Made by a program: the position numbers and the translations under genes. Source: UBA9676 sp036522155 (GTDB taxonomy: Bacteria; Actinomycetota; Actinomycetes; Streptosporangiales; Streptosporangiaceae). From it: DNA of 26,793 bases. Location of the stretch: the NCBI GenBank assembly GCA_036522155.1, contig DATDGI010000380.1, positions 1-26,793 of the forward strand. Direction: 5' to 3'. Positions 7,648 to 14,254 of the stretch are shown piece by piece (the first letter of the stretch is position 1; every line of letters starts with the position of its first letter). The notes below the pieces were generated by a model. That model had not been told where the DNA came from, did not search any database, and saw nothing but the letters and a program-made list of their open reading frames with translations.

Positions 7648-7684
7648 GACCGGAGACTAGCCCGCCTGGGCCAGGGCATGCCCG
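7648..7684 (-). promoter_or_regulatory. tetR promoter with GGGCATGCCC palindrome
   Basis: On the minus strand TAGTCT (7659-7654) lies 6 bases before the tetR ATG. The perfect 10-bp palindrome GGGCATGCCC (7674-7683) covers the -35 position. It shares the half-site ATGCCCG with the larger palindrome at 7830-7851, so it is a candidate TetR operator. Confidence 0.45.
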
Positions 7685-7829
7685 CTTTATTCGCTCTGCG
7701 GGCCTGCCGCCGCCCTGGCCGGCCGCCATCTGGCTGCGCCTGGCCGGGTCTTCCCGCCTGCTGCATGCCGGCCCCTTCCCTGGTGCACGACTGGCCACTC
7801 GCGCAGCCGGCGGCCACGCCCGCGGAAGT

Positions 7830-7851
7830 ATGCCCGGTACCTATCGGGCAT
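7830..7851. promoter_or_regulatory. 22-bp palindrome, candidate TetR operator
   Basis: ATGCCCG (7830-7836), 8 bases and CGGGCAT (7845-7851) form a near-perfect 22-bp dyad. Nine of eleven base pairs match because the inner TA/TA also pair. Size and symmetry suit a TetR dimer pair. It lies in the divergent region, 84 bp before the transglycosylase start. A stem-loop role in RNA is the alternative. Confidence 0.5.
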
Positions 7852-7897
7852 GAACACACAGAACACCAGTAACCTGGATCTCACCCAAGGTCCCTCT

Positions 7898-7934
7898 TTA
7901 GCCCCCTCCAATGTCCCGGTTAGGGTTGATCGCA
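7898..7934 (+). promoter_or_regulatory. Putative promoter of lytic transglycosylase gene
   Basis: TTAGCC (7898-7903), 17 bases and TAGGGT (7921-7926) are followed by 8 bases and the ATG at 7935. TAGGGT is a common actinobacterial -10. The same region (GGTTAGGG) could instead act as a ribosome-binding site. Confidence 0.35.
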
Positions 7935-9095
7935 ATGAGTTGCCTCCCGCGGCGCTCGGCGCCGCGCCCGGCTGCCGTCAGGCTCCGCGCATGGCGTGGG
8001 GCTGCGGCCTCGGGGGCTTTGGCGGCGGTGCTCGTGGGCGCGCCGCTGGCGGGGGCGCCGCTGGCAGGGGCGCCGCAGGCGGGCCAGCCCTCCCCGGCCA
8101 GCTCGGGGACGTCCAGCCCCTCGCCATCGGCCAGCCCGGGCCCGGCCGGCACCGGCTTCTCCGGGATCATCCTGCCCGACCTGGCCGTGATCGAGCCCCT
8201 GGGCATCAGCCAGGCCAACCTGGCCGCGCTGGGCAGGCTGACCGGGGTCCGGGATGTGCTGGCCATGGACGGCGCGGCCATCACGGTCCATCACCATACG
8301 GTCAATGTGCTCGGGGTCGATGTCCAGGAGTTCCGTTCCTGGACCCAGCTGTCCGCCGCCTCCGACCAGGGGCTGTGGGCCGGGCTGGCGGCGGGCGGGT
8401 TCGTCGCCTCGCCCGGGGCCCAGCAGCTGCTGGGGCTGCGCACCGGGGCCAGGTACGGGCTGCGGGGCCGCTCAAGGGTCACCCTGACCTACCGCGGCGC
8501 CGCCACCTTCGGCGTCGGCGGCGCCGAGCTGGTGGTCAGCAACGCGGTGAGCGCCCAGCTTGGCCTCAACCCCAGCGTGGTCGCCCTGATCAGCGCACCC
8601 GGGGAAGCGATGACGTCGCTGGACAGCGGGGTCCGAGCCGTGCTCGGCGGCGGCGGGCAGCTGGTCAGCCTCCGGGCGCCGCAGCTCCCGGTGGACACCG
8701 CGCCCGCCGGGCGGCCGGCCACCTATCTCCAGCTGTTCCGCGCCTCGGCCGCGATGTACTGCCCCGGCATGTCGTGGACCGTGCTGGCCGCGATCGGCCA
8801 GATCGAGAGCGGCTTCGGCACCAACAACGGCCCGTCCAGCGCGGGCGCGCTCGGCCCGATGCAGTTCCTGCCCTCGACCTGGCGGACGTGGGGGATCACC
8901 GCGTTCGGCGAGACCGGCCCGCCCAACATCATGGACCCCTACGACGCGGTCCCGTCCGCGGCGCGGTACCTGTGCGCGGCCGGGGCGGGCACGCCCGCTG
9001 GCCTCGCGCGGGCGATCTTCGCTTACAACCACGCGAACTGGTACGTGTCCGAGGTGCTGGCGCTGGCCAGCGAGTACGCACAGCAGTACGGCTGA
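7935..9095 (+). CDS. Secreted lytic transglycosylase with MacB-like extra domain
   Basis: This 386-residue secreted protein cleaves peptidoglycan glycan strands. An Arg-rich n-region and hydrophobic stretch (about 21-45) form a signal peptide or anchor, followed by a Ser/Pro linker to about residue 72. The C-terminal SLT domain (about 262-386) has catalytic E291 in IGQIESGFG, the SSAGALGPMQFLPSTW motif (301-316) and AYNHANWYVSEV. The middle (about 78-250) is unusual. It contains LGVDVQEFRSWTQLS, GGFVASPGAQQLLGLRTGARYGL and AELVVSNAVSAQLGL, patterns that resemble the periplasmic core domain of MacB/FtsX-type ABC permeases. No ABC transporter is adjacent. ATG 7935 is preferred because it has GGTTAGGG upstream. 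ATG 7911 in the same frame adds eight residues and lacks a binding site. Confidence 0.88.
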   Translation: MSCLPRRSAPRPAAVRLRAWRGAAASGALAAVLVGAPLAGAPLAGAPQAGQPSPASSGTSSPSPSASPGPAGTGFSGIILPDLAVIEPLGISQANLAALGRLTGVRDVLAMDGAAITVHHHTVNVLGVDVQEFRSWTQLSAASDQGLWAGLAAGGFVASPGAQQLLGLRTGARYGLRGRSRVTLTYRGAATFGVGGAELVVSNAVSAQLGLNPSVVALISAPGEAMTSLDSGVRAVLGGGGQLVSLRAPQLPVDTAPAGRPATYLQLFRASAAMYCPGMSWTVLAAIGQIESGFGTNNGPSSAGALGPMQFLPSTWRTWGITAFGETGPPNIMDPYDAVPSAARYLCAAGAGTPAGLARAIFAYNHANWYVSEVLALASEYAQQYG

Positions 9096-9189
9096 GCTGG
9101 CCCGGCTAGCGGGCTGGCGGTTCCCGGCCCGCGCCGCGGTCGTTTCCCGGCCGGCCGGGTGAGCCCGGCGGGGCTGGTTGGATGGACCC

Positions 9190-10449
9190 ATGGCGGGCTA
9201 CGACGCTTTCCTGCTGGTTTCCTTCGGCGGGCCGGAGGGTCCGGCGGACGTCATGCCGTTCCTGGAGAACGTCACCCGCGGCCGCTCGGTGCCGCGCGAG
9301 CGGCTGGCCGAGGTGGCGCGCCACTACTACCGGTTCGGCGGGGTCAGCCCGCTGAACCAGCAGTGCCGGGATCTGCTGGCGGCGATCGGCAAGGATTTCG
9401 CTGCCAGCGGGCTGGACCTCCCGGTGTACTGGGGCAACCGGAACTGGCATCCGTACCTGGCGGACACGGTCGCGGCCATGGCCGCCGAGGGGGTGCGGAA
9501 CGCCCTGGCCTTTGTGACCTCCGGCTACGGGTCGTACGCCAGCTGCCGCCAGTACCTCGACGACATCGAGGTGGCCCGCGCCCAGGCCGGCCCGGCCGCG
9601 CCCCGGATCGGCAAAATCCGGCACTTCTTCAACCACCCGGGCTTCATCGAGCCGTTCGCCGAGGCCACCCTGGCCGCGCTCGGGTCGCTGCCAGCCGGCG
9701 CCCAGGCCGGTGCCCACCTGGTGTTCACCGCGCACAGCGTGCCGGAGACGATGGCGGCCGCCAGCGGTCCCGGCGGCGGGCTGTACCCGGCCCAGCTGGC
9801 CGAGGCGGCCCGGCTAGTGGCGGCGGCAGTGGCCGGTGCCGGCGGTGGCGACCGGCCGTGGCGGCTGGTGTACCAGAGCCGGAGCGGCCCGCCGTCGGTG
9901 CCGTGGCTGGGCCCGGACGTGTGTGATCACCTGGCCGAGCTGGCCGGGGCGGGCGCGCCCGGGGCGGTGCTGGTCCCGGTCGGCTTCGTCTCCGACCATC
10001 TGGAAGTCGTCTACGACCTCGACGTGGAAGCGGCCGCCGCCGCGGCCCGGCTGGGCCTGCCGCTGGCCCGGGCCGCCACCCCCGGGACGCACCCGCGGTT
10101 CGTGTCGATGATCACCGAACTGGTCCGCGAGCGGTCCGGGCCCTCACCGGGTGGCCAGCCACCGGACGGCCAGGCCCCGGACGTTCAGGCCCCGGATAGC
10201 CAGGCCCCGGATAGCCAGGCCCGGGCAGGGCAGGCCCCGGACGGCCAGGCCCGGGCAGGGCAGGCCCCGGACGGCCAGGCGCGGGCGAGGCAGGTAGCGG
10301 AGGCGCCGGAGGCGCCCGGGGATCCCGGCCCGCCGGTGCCGCGCCGTGTGCTGGGCGGCATGGGGCTGGCCCCCGATGCCTGCCCGCCCGGCTGTTGCGT
10401 GCCTGCCCGCCGCGCCCAGGACACCGGCCGGCCTGGGGCCGGCCGGTGA
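9190..10449 (+). CDS. hemH: Ferrochelatase (coproporphyrin type) with repeat-expanded C-terminus
   Basis: This 419-residue enzyme inserts ferrous iron into the porphyrin in heme synthesis; in actinobacteria the substrate is normally coproporphyrin III (CpfC naming). The core (about 1-315) has LLVSFGGPEGPADVMPFLENV, VYWGNRNWHPYL, catalytic H182 in FTAHSVPE and the acidic site E272 in SDHLEVVYDLD. C119 (SCRQY) together with C398, C402 and C403 (ACPPGCC near the end) resemble the [2Fe-2S] ligands of actinobacterial ferrochelatases. Between core and cysteine tail lies a linker of 5-residue repeats (GQAPD/GQARA, residues 322-371), which makes the protein longer than usual. ATG 9190 is chosen; TTG 9178 is the only earlier in-frame start. 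The stop overlaps the next gene (GTGA). Confidence 0.93.
   Translation: MAGYDAFLLVSFGGPEGPADVMPFLENVTRGRSVPRERLAEVARHYYRFGGVSPLNQQCRDLLAAIGKDFAASGLDLPVYWGNRNWHPYLADTVAAMAAEGVRNALAFVTSGYGSYASCRQYLDDIEVARAQAGPAAPRIGKIRHFFNHPGFIEPFAEATLAALGSLPAGAQAGAHLVFTAHSVPETMAAASGPGGGLYPAQLAEAARLVAAAVAGAGGGDRPWRLVYQSRSGPPSVPWLGPDVCDHLAELAGAGAPGAVLVPVGFVSDHLEVVYDLDVEAAAAAARLGLPLARAATPGTHPRFVSMITELVRERSGPSPGGQPPDGQAPDVQAPDSQAPDSQARAGQAPDGQARAGQAPDGQARARQVAEAPEAPGDPGPPVPRRVLGGMGLAPDACPPGCCVPARRAQDTGRPGAGR
10153..10302 (+). repeat. 15-bp tandem repeat within ferrochelatase gene
   Basis: There are about ten units of 15 bp, consensus GGCCAGGCCCCGGAC, in frame with the ferrochelatase codons. Some units alternate with GGCCAGGCCCGGGCA. 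Because the unit is a multiple of three, copy-number change would lengthen or shorten the linker without breaking the gene. The later copies are more diverged. Confidence 0.9.
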
Positions 10450-11282
10450 CCGACCCGGACCCGGCGGCGCTGCTGGGCCTGGCCTGCGAGGCCGCCGGGG
10501 AGGCGGGGGAGATGCTGGCCGGCCGCCGCCCGCCCGGCGGGGCGGGCCGCCCGCGGGTGGCCGGCACCAAGTCCAGCCCGACCGACGTGGTCACCGAGAT
10601 GGACCGCGCCGCCGAGGCGCTGATCACCGCCCGGCTGCGGGGTGAGCGGCCGGGCGACGCGTTCCTGGGCGAGGAGGGCGGGGCGTCCGGGCATGGCCGG
10701 GTCCGGTGGATCATCGACCCGCTCGACGGCACGGTCAACTACCTGTACGGGCTGGCGGACTGGGCGGTCAGCATTGCCGCCGAGGTCGCCGGGACGATCG
10801 TCGCCGGGGTGGTGACCGTGCCGGTGCGGGGTGAGGTCTTCACCGCGGTCGCTACGGAGGGCGCCTGGTTGCGGGCGGGTGGCTCGGCCCCGGTGGCGCT
10901 GCGCTGCAACACCGGGGTCGCCCTGGCCGAAGCCCTGGTGGCGACCGGGTTCGGGTACGCGGCGGAGCGGCGGGTGGTGCAGGGCGAGGTGGTCGCCGGG
11001 CTCCTGCCGCAGGTGCGCGACATCCGGCGGGGCGGCTCCTGCGCGGTGGACCTGTGCTCGGTCGCAGCCGGCCGGGTCGATGCCTACTACGAGCGGGGCG
11101 TGAACTACTGGGACTACGCCGCGGGCGGGCTGATCGCCCAGGAGGCCGGGGCGCTGCTGGCCGGGCTGGCGGGCAGGCCAGCCAGCCCCCAGATGGCGGT
11201 GGCCGCCGAGCCGGTGCTGTTCGGCCAGTTGCATGACGCGCTGCTGGCCCTGGACCCGGAACGGGACGGGCCGCCGGGCTGA
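10446..11282 (+). CDS. suhB: Inositol monophosphatase family protein
   Basis: This 278-residue magnesium-dependent phosphatase belongs to the IMPase/SuhB/FBPase-like superfamily. The metal-binding motifs are complete: TKSSPTDVVTEMD (residues 41-53), LGEEGG (E76, E77), WIIDPLDGTVNY (D91, D94, G95, T96) and YWDYAAG (W222, D223). Substrates in this family include inositol phosphates, histidinol phosphate, fructose-1,6-bisphosphate and PAP. The sequence alone does not decide, and suhB is a family label. The start is GTG 10446, which shares four bases (GTGA) with the ferrochelatase stop and so indicates translational coupling. The linkage to heme synthesis is probably one of co-expression only. 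Confidence 0.9.
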   Translation: MTDPDPAALLGLACEAAGEAGEMLAGRRPPGGAGRPRVAGTKSSPTDVVTEMDRAAEALITARLRGERPGDAFLGEEGGASGHGRVRWIIDPLDGTVNYLYGLADWAVSIAAEVAGTIVAGVVTVPVRGEVFTAVATEGAWLRAGGSAPVALRCNTGVALAEALVATGFGYAAERRVVQGEVVAGLLPQVRDIRRGGSCAVDLCSVAAGRVDAYYERGVNYWDYAAGGLIAQEAGALLAGLAGRPASPQMAVAAEPVLFGQLHDALLALDPERDGPPG

Positions 11283-11335
11283 GCTCCCGCCGGGCCGAGC
11301 TCCCGCCGGGTGAGCCGGGCCGAGCTCCCGCCGGG
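11281..11335 (+). repeat. Three copies of GAGCTCCCGCCGGG between convergent genes
   Basis: Identical 14-bp copies lie at 11281-11294, 11297-11310 and 11322-11335. The first overlaps the stop codon of the suhB-like gene. They occupy the short space between two convergent genes. Slippage is the likely origin; a function is not evident. Confidence 0.7.
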
Positions 11336-11369
11336 GTGAGCCGGTCCCAGCCCGGGCGGGCGGCAGCCG

Positions 11370-12644
11370 TTAAGCGCCTGCCTGGCCGGGCCGGGTGAGG
11401 GTGCCGGCCGTGCGGTTACCGCCGGTGCGGCGGAAGCTGAAGCTGGCGGTCCCGGGGGCGGCGGCGGCCAGCGTGATGACCCCGTTCCGGCAGGTGTCCC
11501 GGCCGGTGCGGATGGTCTGGTGCAGGGTGAGCCGGTCGTGCCCGGCCGTCACGATGGCCAGGCTGCCCGAGCAGTGCAGCGCCGGGTAGGCGATCGTGCC
11601 GGTCGCCAGCCCGGCCGGCAGCGAGATCAGCACGGTCACCGACAGCGCCGGGTGGTCCTGGTGCACCGGCCCGGCCCAGCTGCCGGCCAGGACGGCGGGC
11701 GGGCCGGACGGCGCCGTTCCGGCGGAGGGCGCCGTCAGCTCGATGACGGCGGCCACCCCGGCCACCAGGGCGACCAGGCAGACCGAGGCCGCGCCCCACA
11801 CCAGGGGCTGGGACTGCCCGAGCCGGCCCAGGTAGGCACGCGCGGCGGTGAGCCGGTCAGCGGGGCCGCTGGCCTGCCCGCGGGCCACCGCCCGGGCCTG
11901 CTCCGCCCCGGCGGCGAGCAGCGGGGCCGACAGGTCGTGGCGGCCGAGCAACTGGGCCAGCACCGTGCGGGCCGGCGGCCGGCCGCCCGCGTCCGGGGAC
12001 AGGCAGGCGGCCACGACGCCGCCCAGTTCGCCCGGGACCGCGGCCAGATCCTGCGGTCCCACCGGCGGCCGTCCCAGCGCGCAGAACAGCACCATCTCCG
12101 CCCAGGCCCGCATGTCCGCGGCCGGGGTGGCGGCGCCGCCGGCGAGGTTAAGGTCCGCCTGAGTCACCCGCGGGCCGTCCGGGCCGAGCACCACCTGGCC
12201 CGGCCCGAACTCACCGTGCACCAGCCCGGCCTGGTGGATCGCGGCCAGCCCGGTCACGGTGCCGACCGCCAGCGCCGTCAGCGCCGGGCCGGCCTGCGCC
12301 CCCTCGGCCCCGGCCACTTCGGCCAGGGTCGGCCCGGGCACGTACTCGGTGACCAGGTACGGGTCGTCGCCCTCGATGCCAGCCCCCAGGATCCGGGCGG
12401 CGCAGAAGGGGGCCACCCGCTCGGCGATCTGGGCCTGCGCGGTGAGCCGGGCCCTGGCCGCCGGATCCGCCGCCCGCGCCCGGGCCAGCAGGGTGATCAC
12501 CACCGCCGTCCCATCCGGCGCCCGGCCCATGTACCGGCCGGGCGGGCCGCCGCCCGCCCCGGGCTCTCCCGTGAACCGGCCGGTGAGCCGGTACGGCCCG
12601 GCCCGCCGCAGATCACCGCCCCGCAGCCGGCTGATCTTAGGCAT
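11370..12644 (-). CDS. Membrane-anchored Ser/Thr kinase-like protein, probable pseudokinase
   Basis: This 424-residue protein has the layout of bacterial receptor Ser/Thr kinases: a cytoplasmic kinase-fold domain (about 15-235), a juxtamembrane region, one transmembrane helix (about 281-302) and an extracellular domain. The kinase fold is recognisable from YLVTEYVPGPTLAEV (hinge) and GLAAIHQAGLVHGEFGPGQVVL. The catalytic residues are degraded, however. The beta-3 lysine position reads VVIT (T51), HRD reads HGE (143-145), and DFG reads DLN (164-166). It therefore probably does not phosphorylate and may act as a scaffold or sensor. The extracellular part (from about 318) begins GSWAGPV, is beta-rich with two cysteines, and resembles the external domains of other actinobacterial kinases. 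ATG 12644 is preferred over an upstream in-frame ATG at 12713 because GGGGG lies 8 bases before it. Confidence 0.8.
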   Translation of the reverse strand: MPKISRLRGGDLRRAGPYRLTGRFTGEPGAGGGPPGRYMGRAPDGTAVVITLLARARAADPAARARLTAQAQIAERVAPFCAARILGAGIEGDDPYLVTEYVPGPTLAEVAGAEGAQAGPALTALAVGTVTGLAAIHQAGLVHGEFGPGQVVLGPDGPRVTQADLNLAGGAATPAADMRAWAEMVLFCALGRPPVGPQDLAAVPGELGGVVAACLSPDAGGRPPARTVLAQLLGRHDLSAPLLAAGAEQARAVARGQASGPADRLTAARAYLGRLGQSQPLVWGAASVCLVALVAGVAAVIELTAPSAGTAPSGPPAVLAGSWAGPVHQDHPALSVTVLISLPAGLATGTIAYPALHCSGSLAIVTAGHDRLTLHQTIRTGRDTCRNGVITLAAAAPGTASFSFRRTGGNRTAGTLTRPGQAGA

Positions 12645-12938
12645 GCATAAAGCCCCCGGTTCTTGCTGGGTGGCTGGGTGAGCGGCGGGGTATGTGGTTC
12701 GTACCATACGCACGTTTCACTGGCTAACAGCGGCGATCATGGGAAGTTGCGTAAGGGTGAGTCATCGGCGACACTACGTGGTCGTGCCCGCGGGGGGACC
12801 GGGCGCGACACGGCGACGCCACCCTTACGTGTGCCTGGCGGCTGGACGTGACAGAATTCCCCGCCGGATCCGGGCACAACCGGGGGGCTCCGAGCGTTAC
12901 AGGTTGGCGCATGAAGATGGAGGGGGTGCAGGAGCGAG
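12645..12938. promoter_or_regulatory. Divergent control region with inverted repeats
   Basis: This 294-bp gap separates the divergent pseudokinase and DUF4193 genes. It contains a perfect 10-bp inverted repeat, CGTAAGGGTG (12750-12759) and CACCCTTACG (12820-12829), 60 bp apart. It also holds a small hairpin GGT-TCGT-ACC at 12696-12705 within a GTATG/CATAC frame (12690-12709). TTGCGT (12747-12752) with GACACT 17 bases on is a weak plus-strand promoter candidate. A good ribosome-binding site (GGAGG and AGGAG) precedes the DUF4193 ATG. Confidence 0.45.
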
Positions 12939-13238
12939 ATGGCAACTGATTACGACAGCCCACGCAAGACCGACGAGGAACTGACCGAGGACAGCCTGCA
13001 GGAGCTGCAGGCCCGCCGGATGGACAAGTCCTCAAGCACGATTGACATCGACCCTGACGATGTCGCGGAGTCGCTGGAACTGCCCGGCGCCGACCTGTCC
13101 AACGAGGAACTCTCCTTCCGGGTCATCCCCCGGCAGGCCGACGAGTTCACCTGCTCGCGCTGCTTCCTGGTGCACCACCGCAGCCAGCTCGCCGAGGACC
13201 GGAACGGCCAGCCGATCTGCCGCGAGTGCGCGGCCTGA
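12939..13238 (+). CDS. DUF4193 zinc-finger protein
   Basis: This 99-residue protein matches the actinobacteria-specific DUF4193 family in length and sequence. It has the opening MATDYDSPR, an acidic middle with ESLELPGADLSNEELSFRV, and a C-terminal four-cysteine zinc finger (C72-x2-C75 and C94-x2-C97) containing ADEFTCSRCFLVHHRSQL. The family is nearly universal in the phylum but its role is not established; a small regulatory or RNA polymerase-associated factor is a reasonable guess. AGGAG lies 4 bases before the ATG. It is a single gene, divergent from the pseudokinase gene, with 125 bp before the next start. Confidence 0.93.
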   Translation: MATDYDSPRKTDEELTEDSLQELQARRMDKSSSTIDIDPDDVAESLELPGADLSNEELSFRVIPRQADEFTCSRCFLVHHRSQLAEDRNGQPICRECAA

Positions 13239-13350
13239 CCGCAGTACCAGCGATGGCAGGGAAGAACTTTCCGTGACAAGCCAGGGCGACCGCACCGAGA
13301 TGCGGGTGCCTGCTGCGCGAATCGGCCGGCGCGGCCCTGACCCGCGCCCC

Positions 13351-13363
13351 TACAGTGCTGCGC
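13351..13363 (+). promoter_or_regulatory. Putative leaderless -10 element of phosphoesterase gene
   Basis: TACAGT (13351-13356) is followed by 7 bases and the ATG at 13364. No ribosome-binding site is present and the -35 is not clear. Confidence 0.45.
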
Positions 13364-14227
13364 ATGCGAGTAATCATGCTGTCGCAGACTGTTACCTTGG
13401 TGGCCTTGGCCTCGCTGGCGGTCGCCGGCGGCCGGACGGCCGGGCCCAGCGGACCGCGGCCGGGCAGCCCCAGCGGATTGCCGCCCGCCCACACCGTGAT
13501 CGTGGTCCTGGAGAACCACGCCTACGGTGAGATCATCGGCAGTCCGCAGGCCCCCTTCCTGAACGCACTCGCCCACCAGGGCGCGCTGTTCACCGCGTCG
13601 TATGCGCAGACCCATCCCAGCCAGCCGAACTACCTGGCGCTGTTCTCCGGCAGCACGCAGGGAGTGACCGGCGACAGCTGCCCGCAGCGGTTCTCCGCGC
13701 CCAACCTGGCTTCGGAGCTGATCGCGGCCGGGCTGAGCTTCGCCGGCTACGCCGAAGGGCTCCCGGCCACCGGCTCACCGGTCTGCGCGGCCGGCCGCTA
13801 CGCCCGCCGGCACGTCCCGTGGGCCGACTTCAGCAACGTGCCCGCCTCGGCCAGCAGGCCGTTTTCCCGCTTCCCGCGGGGCCATTACACGCGGCTGCCG
13901 ACGGTGTCGTTCGTCATCCCGGACGTCTGCCACGACATGCACAGCTGCCCCGTCAGCAGCGGCGACCACTGGCTGCAGGCCGATCTCGGCGGGTACGCCC
14001 GCTGGGCCATGACCCACGACAGCCTGCTGATCGTGACCTTCGACGAGAACGACGGCAGCGCTGGCAACCGCATCCCGACCATTTTCGCCGGGCAGGTGGT
14101 GCGGCCGGGCCCGTACCCCATGCGGATCAGCCACTACCGGGTGCTGCGCACCATCGAGCTGCTGTACGGCCTCGCCCCGATCGGGCACGCGGCCACCACG
14201 CGGACGATCACCGGGATATGGAACTGA
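13364..14227 (+). CDS. Secreted phosphoesterase (acid phosphatase/phospholipase C superfamily)
   Basis: This 287-residue protein has an N-terminal hydrophobic signal sequence (about residues 4-22) and a domain of the alkaline-phosphatase-like phosphoesterase family (PF04185 type). Visible motifs are VIVVLENHAYGEIIGS (metal ligands near E50, N51), the nucleophile region QTHPSQPNYLALFSG (about 82-96), PDVCHDMHSC, GDHWLQADL and LLIVTFDENDG (D/E metal ligands). It is shorter than phospholipases C and closer to the 30-kDa acid phosphatase-like members, so it probably removes phosphate from external organic phosphates. The substrate is unknown. ATG 13364 is preferred over GTG 13355 because TACAGT lies 7 bases upstream. 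The aldo/keto reductase gene follows after 27 bp. Confidence 0.85.
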   Translation: MRVIMLSQTVTLVALASLAVAGGRTAGPSGPRPGSPSGLPPAHTVIVVLENHAYGEIIGSPQAPFLNALAHQGALFTASYAQTHPSQPNYLALFSGSTQGVTGDSCPQRFSAPNLASELIAAGLSFAGYAEGLPATGSPVCAAGRYARRHVPWADFSNVPASASRPFSRFPRGHYTRLPTVSFVIPDVCHDMHSCPVSSGDHWLQADLGGYARWAMTHDSLLIVTFDENDGSAGNRIPTIFAGQVVRPGPYPMRISHYRVLRTIELLYGLAPIGHAATTRTITGIWN

Positions 14228-14241
14228 TGCCGCCCATCGGA

Positions 14242-14254
14242 CAGACTGGGCGGA
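14242..14254 (+). promoter_or_regulatory. Putative leaderless -10 element of aldo/keto reductase gene
   Basis: CAGACT (14242-14247) lies 7 bases before the ATG at 14255, and there is no purine-rich site. The gene may thus have its own promoter despite the short gap to the upstream gene. Confidence 0.35.

Noticed and set aside
7652..7934. Cyclic di-AMP (ydaO-type) riboswitch before the cell-wall hydrolase
   Set aside because: Such switches occur before actinobacterial hydrolases, but I cannot find the conserved core here. The dyad looks more like a protein operator.
7850..9109. 419-residue frame overlapping the transglycosylase in another phase
   Set aside because: It begins in the palindrome region and gives Gly/Arg/Ala-rich sequence. 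The SLT motifs are in the other frame.
10153..10302. CRISPR-like array
   Set aside because: The 15-bp units are directly adjacent without spacers and lie in frame inside the ferrochelatase gene.
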